NCBI GenBank assembly: GCA_024693325.1
Contig: JAILLA010000068.1
Location: forward strand, 1-64,000
Direction: 5' to 3'
From: Solobacterium sp.
GTDB lineage: Bacteria > Bacillota_I > Bacilli_A > Erysipelotrichales > Erysipelotrichaceae
Length of the DNA stretch: 64,000 bases
Of this stretch, positions 60,890 to 64,000 are shown in pieces. Below the pieces are notes generated by a model, which saw nothing but the letters and a program-made list of their open reading frames with translations, did no database searches and was not told where the DNA came from. Every line of letters starts with the position of its first letter. Within the stretch, counting starts at the first letter, position 1. The position numbers were made by a program, and so were the translations under genes.

Positions 60890-61112
60890 TGTAAATTTGA
60901 TGACAAAGAGATCTCCGACGGATGACGGAAAAGCGACGGTGGCATGGTGAAAGCACCGGTCTGAACCCGGAGAAAGACACTTTCGAGAAGATGTCCTGAA
61001 CACACAGTAGGGACGTCCGCAGACCTGCGTTAAAGGCTTAAGCGCATGACTCAGTCATGAACTAAGGTGGTACCGCGCCAACAGCGTCCTTGGATAAGAG
61101 GGCGCTTTTTTT
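60890..61112 (+). promoter_or_regulatory. T-box leader of hisS-aspS
   Basis: The core AAGGTGGTACCGCG is at about 61065-61078, and the terminator GCGTCC / GGGCGC is followed by TTTTTTT (61099-61111). The conserved CTGCGTTAA stretch lies upstream. A likely histidine specifier CAC sits in the AAGACACTTTCGAG stretch. The arrangement, hisS-aspS behind one T-box, is the usual one in Bacillota. Confidence 0.9.
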
Positions 61113-61132
61113 ACCAGAAGAGGAGGAATGAA

Positions 61133-62398
61133 ATGAGTTATCAGACAGCCCGTGGAACATATGATATTCTGCCCGATGAGATCGGTGCATGGCACGAGAT
61201 GGAAGACATCATCCGTGATGTGACCGAGAAGTACCGTTATCGGGAGATCCGCACACCTTACTTCGAAGATACAGCCGTCTTTGCCAGAGAGAACGATTCT
61301 TCGGATATGGTCAATAAAGAAATGTACACATTTACTCCGGGATCAGATTCCTATACGCTCCGTCCGGAAGGAACAGCCGGAGTGATCCGTGCTTTTGACC
61401 AGCATAAGCTGTACGGATCCATGGAGCTTCCCGCCAAGTTCTATTACATCGGACCGATGTTCCGTCACGAACGTCCCCAAAAGGGCAGACAGAGACAGTT
61501 CACACAGTTCGGTGTAGAAACGATCGGCGTCAAGAGTCCGCTGGTCGATGCAGAGACGATCGCTCTGGGAATCGATATCGTAAAGCGTATGGGCATTTCC
61601 AGCGTCAAGGTACAGATCAATACGCTCGGTGATGATGCAAGCCGTGCTGCGTACAGGGAAGCGCTCCTAGCGCACTTTGCGCCTCATCTGGAGGAACTCT
61701 GTCCGGACTGCAGCAGACGCTATCATCAGAATCCTCTGCGTATCCTGGACTGCAAAGTCGACCATGACAAACCTGCCCTGAAAGAAGCACCGCGTCTGAG
61801 CGATTACCTGAATGAAGAATCCAGGGAATACTTCAGACAGGTACTGGAAGCACTTGACGGAATGGGCATCGAATATGAAGTCGATGACAGGCTGGTCAGA
61901 GGTCTGGACTACTATACACACACAGTATTTGAGGTACAGTCCACAAGACCCGACTCCGGCGCCCAGGCAACGATCTTTGCCGGCGGCAGATACGATCACC
62001 TGGTCGAGTACTTCGGCGGTCCCGAAATGTCCGGCATGGGCTTTGCGATCGGACTTGAGCGTCTGCTCGATCTTGCAAAAAAAGACGGATTCACTCCGAA
62101 AGAGACCAATAACGCCGATATTTATGTAATTTCACTCGGAAATACAGGCAGCACACCGCTGCAGGTCGTTCAGCAGCTGAGACATGACGGCTTTGTTGCT
62201 GAAGCAAACCTTACGCCGAGATCCCTCAAGGCACAGTTCAAGAGCTCCGACAGGGCAAATGCAAAGTACACAGTCATTATCGGTGAAGAGGAACTGAAAA
62301 ACGGCGCAGTCAATGTCAAATGCGCAGCAGATAAAACACAGAAAACAGTCAGGCTGGAAGAACTGACGGAAACAATCAGAGAATGGGAGAAAAACTGA
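61133..62398 (+). CDS. hisS: Histidyl-tRNA synthetase
   Basis: The 421-residue class II synthetase has motif 2 (RPEGTAGVIRAF near 82; FRHERPQKGRQRQF near 110), the histidine motif GLDYYTHTVFE near 257 and a C-terminal anticodon domain. AGGAGGAA precedes the ATG at 61133; the frame extends upstream only through the T-box. Its stop overlaps the aspS start (TGATG). Confidence 0.95.
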   Translation: MSYQTARGTYDILPDEIGAWHEMEDIIRDVTEKYRYREIRTPYFEDTAVFARENDSSDMVNKEMYTFTPGSDSYTLRPEGTAGVIRAFDQHKLYGSMELPAKFYYIGPMFRHERPQKGRQRQFTQFGVETIGVKSPLVDAETIALGIDIVKRMGISSVKVQINTLGDDASRAAYREALLAHFAPHLEELCPDCSRRYHQNPLRILDCKVDHDKPALKEAPRLSDYLNEESREYFRQVLEALDGMGIEYEVDDRLVRGLDYYTHTVFEVQSTRPDSGAQATIFAGGRYDHLVEYFGGPEMSGMGFAIGLERLLDLAKKDGFTPKETNNADIYVISLGNTGSTPLQVVQQLRHDGFVAEANLTPRSLKAQFKSSDRANAKYTVIIGEEELKNGAVNVKCAADKTQKTVRLEELTETIREWEKN

Positions 62399-64000
62399 TG
62401 GAAAGAACATGCAGAAACGGGACCCTGCGTCTGAGCGATGCAGGGAAACAGGTAACACTGATCGGATGGGTCAGCAGAAGAAGAAACCTGGGAGCGCTGG
62501 TATTCGTTGACCTGCGCGACAGAAGCGGGATCGTACAGATCGTCTTTGACGAGAATCTGAGCCCGCAGGTAAAGGAAGTCAGAAGCGAGTATATCCTGCA
62601 GGTAACAGGTACCGTACAGGAACGCGGACAGCACAACCCGAAGCTGGCGACAGGTGAGATCGAAGTTCATGCCGAAAGCGTGAAGATCATCAACTCCGCG
62701 GAAACTCCGCCGATCACGATCGCAGACGACACGGATACACTGGAAGACACCAGACTGAAATACAGATACCTGGATCTGAGAAGACCGGTACTGCAGAACA
62801 ACATGATCCTGCGTCACAAGATCTGCATGATCGCCAGAAACACACTGGACGCGGAAGGTTTTGTCGAAGTCGAAACACCGATCCTTGCAAGAAGTACACC
62901 GGAAGGCGCAAGAGACTATCTGGTTCCTTCCCGTATTTACAACGGAAAATTCTGGGCTCTTCCTCAGTCACCGCAGATCTACAAGCAGCTTCTCATGATC
63001 GGCGGACTGGAACGTTATTTCCAGATCGCAAGATGCTTCCGTGACGAAGACCTGCGTGCCGACAGACAGCCGGAATTCACACAGATCGATATCGAAATGA
63101 GCTTCGTTGATGAAGAAGATGTATGGCATATCGTTGAAAAACTGATGCAGGATATCTTCAGAGGCGTCAAGGGAGTTGAACTGGAAGATAAATTCGTACG
63201 CATGCCCTGGGCAGAATGCATGAAGAAATATGGAACAGACAAGCCCGACCTGCGTTTCGGAAATGAGATCCATGACATTACAGACCTGTTTGAAAACACA
63301 GAATTCCAGGTGTTCAAAGCTGTCAGGGAAAACGGCGGCGAAATCGACGCACTGAAATTCGAACATGCTGCTGCGCTGTATTCCAGGAAAAAGCTGGATC
63401 AGCTGCAGGATTTCATCAAGCACGGCTTCAAGGCAAAGGCACTGGCATATCTGAAGATGGAAAAAGGAGAGATCTCCGGCTCCATCGCAAAAGCGCTCAG
63501 TGAAAGCGAGAAGGAAGCTCTGAAAGAGCGTCTCTGCATGCAGGATGATGATCTTGTTCTGATCGTAGCCGACAAGGCAAAGATCGCCGAAGCAGCTCTC
63601 GGTGCTCTGCGTGTCAGACTCGGCCGTGAACTGAACCTGATCCCTGAGAATGTATACAAATTCCTCTGGGTTACCGACTTCCCGATGTTTGAATGGAGTG
63701 AAGATGAAAACCGCTGGGTCGCACAGCACCACCCGTTCACAGCACCGAAGGCAGAAGATGTTGACAAGCTGTTCAGTGATCCCGCACATGTCAGCTCCCG
63801 TGCATATGACCTTGTCCTGAACGGATACGAACTGCTGAGCGGTTCCATCCGTATCCACGACCAGGAACTTCAGGCAAAAGTATTCGAATCCATCGGACTG
63901 ACGATGGAACAGGCAAAAGCCCGTTTCGGATTCTTCCTGGATGCTTTCAGATATGGAACTCCTCCGCACGGCGGTGTCGGTATCGGTCTTGAAAGACTGA
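62398..64000 (+). CDS. aspS: Aspartyl-tRNA synthetase (partial, 3' end beyond window)
   Basis: The frame is open for 534 codons to the window end. It has the N-terminal OB-fold (TLIGWVSRRRNLG, DLRDRSG), class II motif 2 (FRDEDLRADRQPEFTQID near 215), the GAD-type insertion and motif 3 (HGGVGIGLERL) at the very end. About 50-60 C-terminal residues should lie past the window. GGGAG lies upstream inside hisS, and the two are coupled. Confidence 0.95.
   Translation, partial: MERTCRNGTLRLSDAGKQVTLIGWVSRRRNLGALVFVDLRDRSGIVQIVFDENLSPQVKEVRSEYILQVTGTVQERGQHNPKLATGEIEVHAESVKIINSAETPPITIADDTDTLEDTRLKYRYLDLRRPVLQNNMILRHKICMIARNTLDAEGFVEVETPILARSTPEGARDYLVPSRIYNGKFWALPQSPQIYKQLLMIGGLERYFQIARCFRDEDLRADRQPEFTQIDIEMSFVDEEDVWHIVEKLMQDIFRGVKGVELEDKFVRMPWAECMKKYGTDKPDLRFGNEIHDITDLFENTEFQVFKAVRENGGEIDALKFEHAAALYSRKKLDQLQDFIKHGFKAKALAYLKMEKGEISGSIAKALSESEKEALKERLCMQDDDLVLIVADKAKIAEAALGALRVRLGRELNLIPENVYKFLWVTDFPMFEWSEDENRWVAQHHPFTAPKAEDVDKLFSDPAHVSSRAYDLVLNGYELLSGSIRIHDQELQAKVFESIGLTMEQAKARFGFFLDAFRYGTPPHGGVGIGLERL

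Noticed and set aside
62968-63969. 333-codon open frame on the minus strand
   Set aside because: It is antisense to the clear aspS coding region and encodes no recognisable domain.

Overview
The window is from a Gram-positive-type Bacillota chromosome of moderate GC, most likely an Erysipelotrichales-like lineage. Supporting signs are T-box-controlled aminoacyl-tRNA synthetase genes, long-form HPF, ECF transporters, YceD-rpmF, mraZ-rsmH-ftsL-pbp-mraY, a ComN-secDF pair, and no outer-membrane genes. The lineage is inferred from gene content only. The window opens in the 3' end of a 23S rRNA gene and a 5S gene, and closes inside aspS.

Layout. 0-0.6 kb: rRNA. 0.7-10.9 kb: secreted phosphodiester glycosidase and partner, AlaX, MBL hydrolase, PAP2 phosphatase, PepC, RimO, DUF2779 protein. 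10.9-12.6 kb: an IS30-family element inserted in the transcription terminator of the DUF2779 gene. 12.8-25.3 kb: HPF, FAD protein, acpP-ptsI, an Alg14/Alg13-like glycosyltransferase pair, DUF1836 regulator, hemolysin III, metallophosphatase, SGNH-like protein, split transketolase. 25.4-28.7 kb: YebC/YeeN-type regulator, then an uncharacterised operon of two membrane proteins and an ATC-hydrolase-like enzyme behind a long leader with two similar hairpins. 28.8-35.2 kb: an operon with an FHA-like/ABCG transporter, TmcAL, a lipase-like hydrolase, YceD and L32. 35.3-42.6 kb: a complete ECF transporter followed by four tandem genes of the SAM hydroxide adenosyltransferase (DUF62) family. 42.8-47.7 kb: the start of the division/cell-wall cluster. 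47.7-48.3 kb: a stretch without a normal gene, holding a 12-codon ORF with a perfect Shine-Dalgarno sequence and many hairpins. 48.3-64 kb: T-box-thrS, comN-secDF, HAD hydrolase, murL-murD2-recJ, apt, relA/spoT, T-box-hisS-aspS.

Genes working together. Peptidoglycan synthesis is represented by the dcw genes and by the MurD2/MurL route, in which L-Glu is attached and then epimerised. The ECF transporter and the DUF62 paralogues look like one transcription unit for uptake and handling of an adenosyl- or nucleoside-type compound; this is inference. Translation and its control are served by thrS, hisS, aspS, rimO, tmcAL, alaX, hpf and relA.

The most interesting points are the ECF/DUF62 array, with one degenerate fused domain and one truncated copy; the DUF5058/ATC-hydrolase operon and its leader; the 47.7-48.3 kb orphan locus; and the IS30 insertion that duplicated 13 bp of a terminator hairpin. 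At least two genes appear to be transcribed as leaderless mRNAs, and extended -10 (TGnTATAAT) promoters are common.
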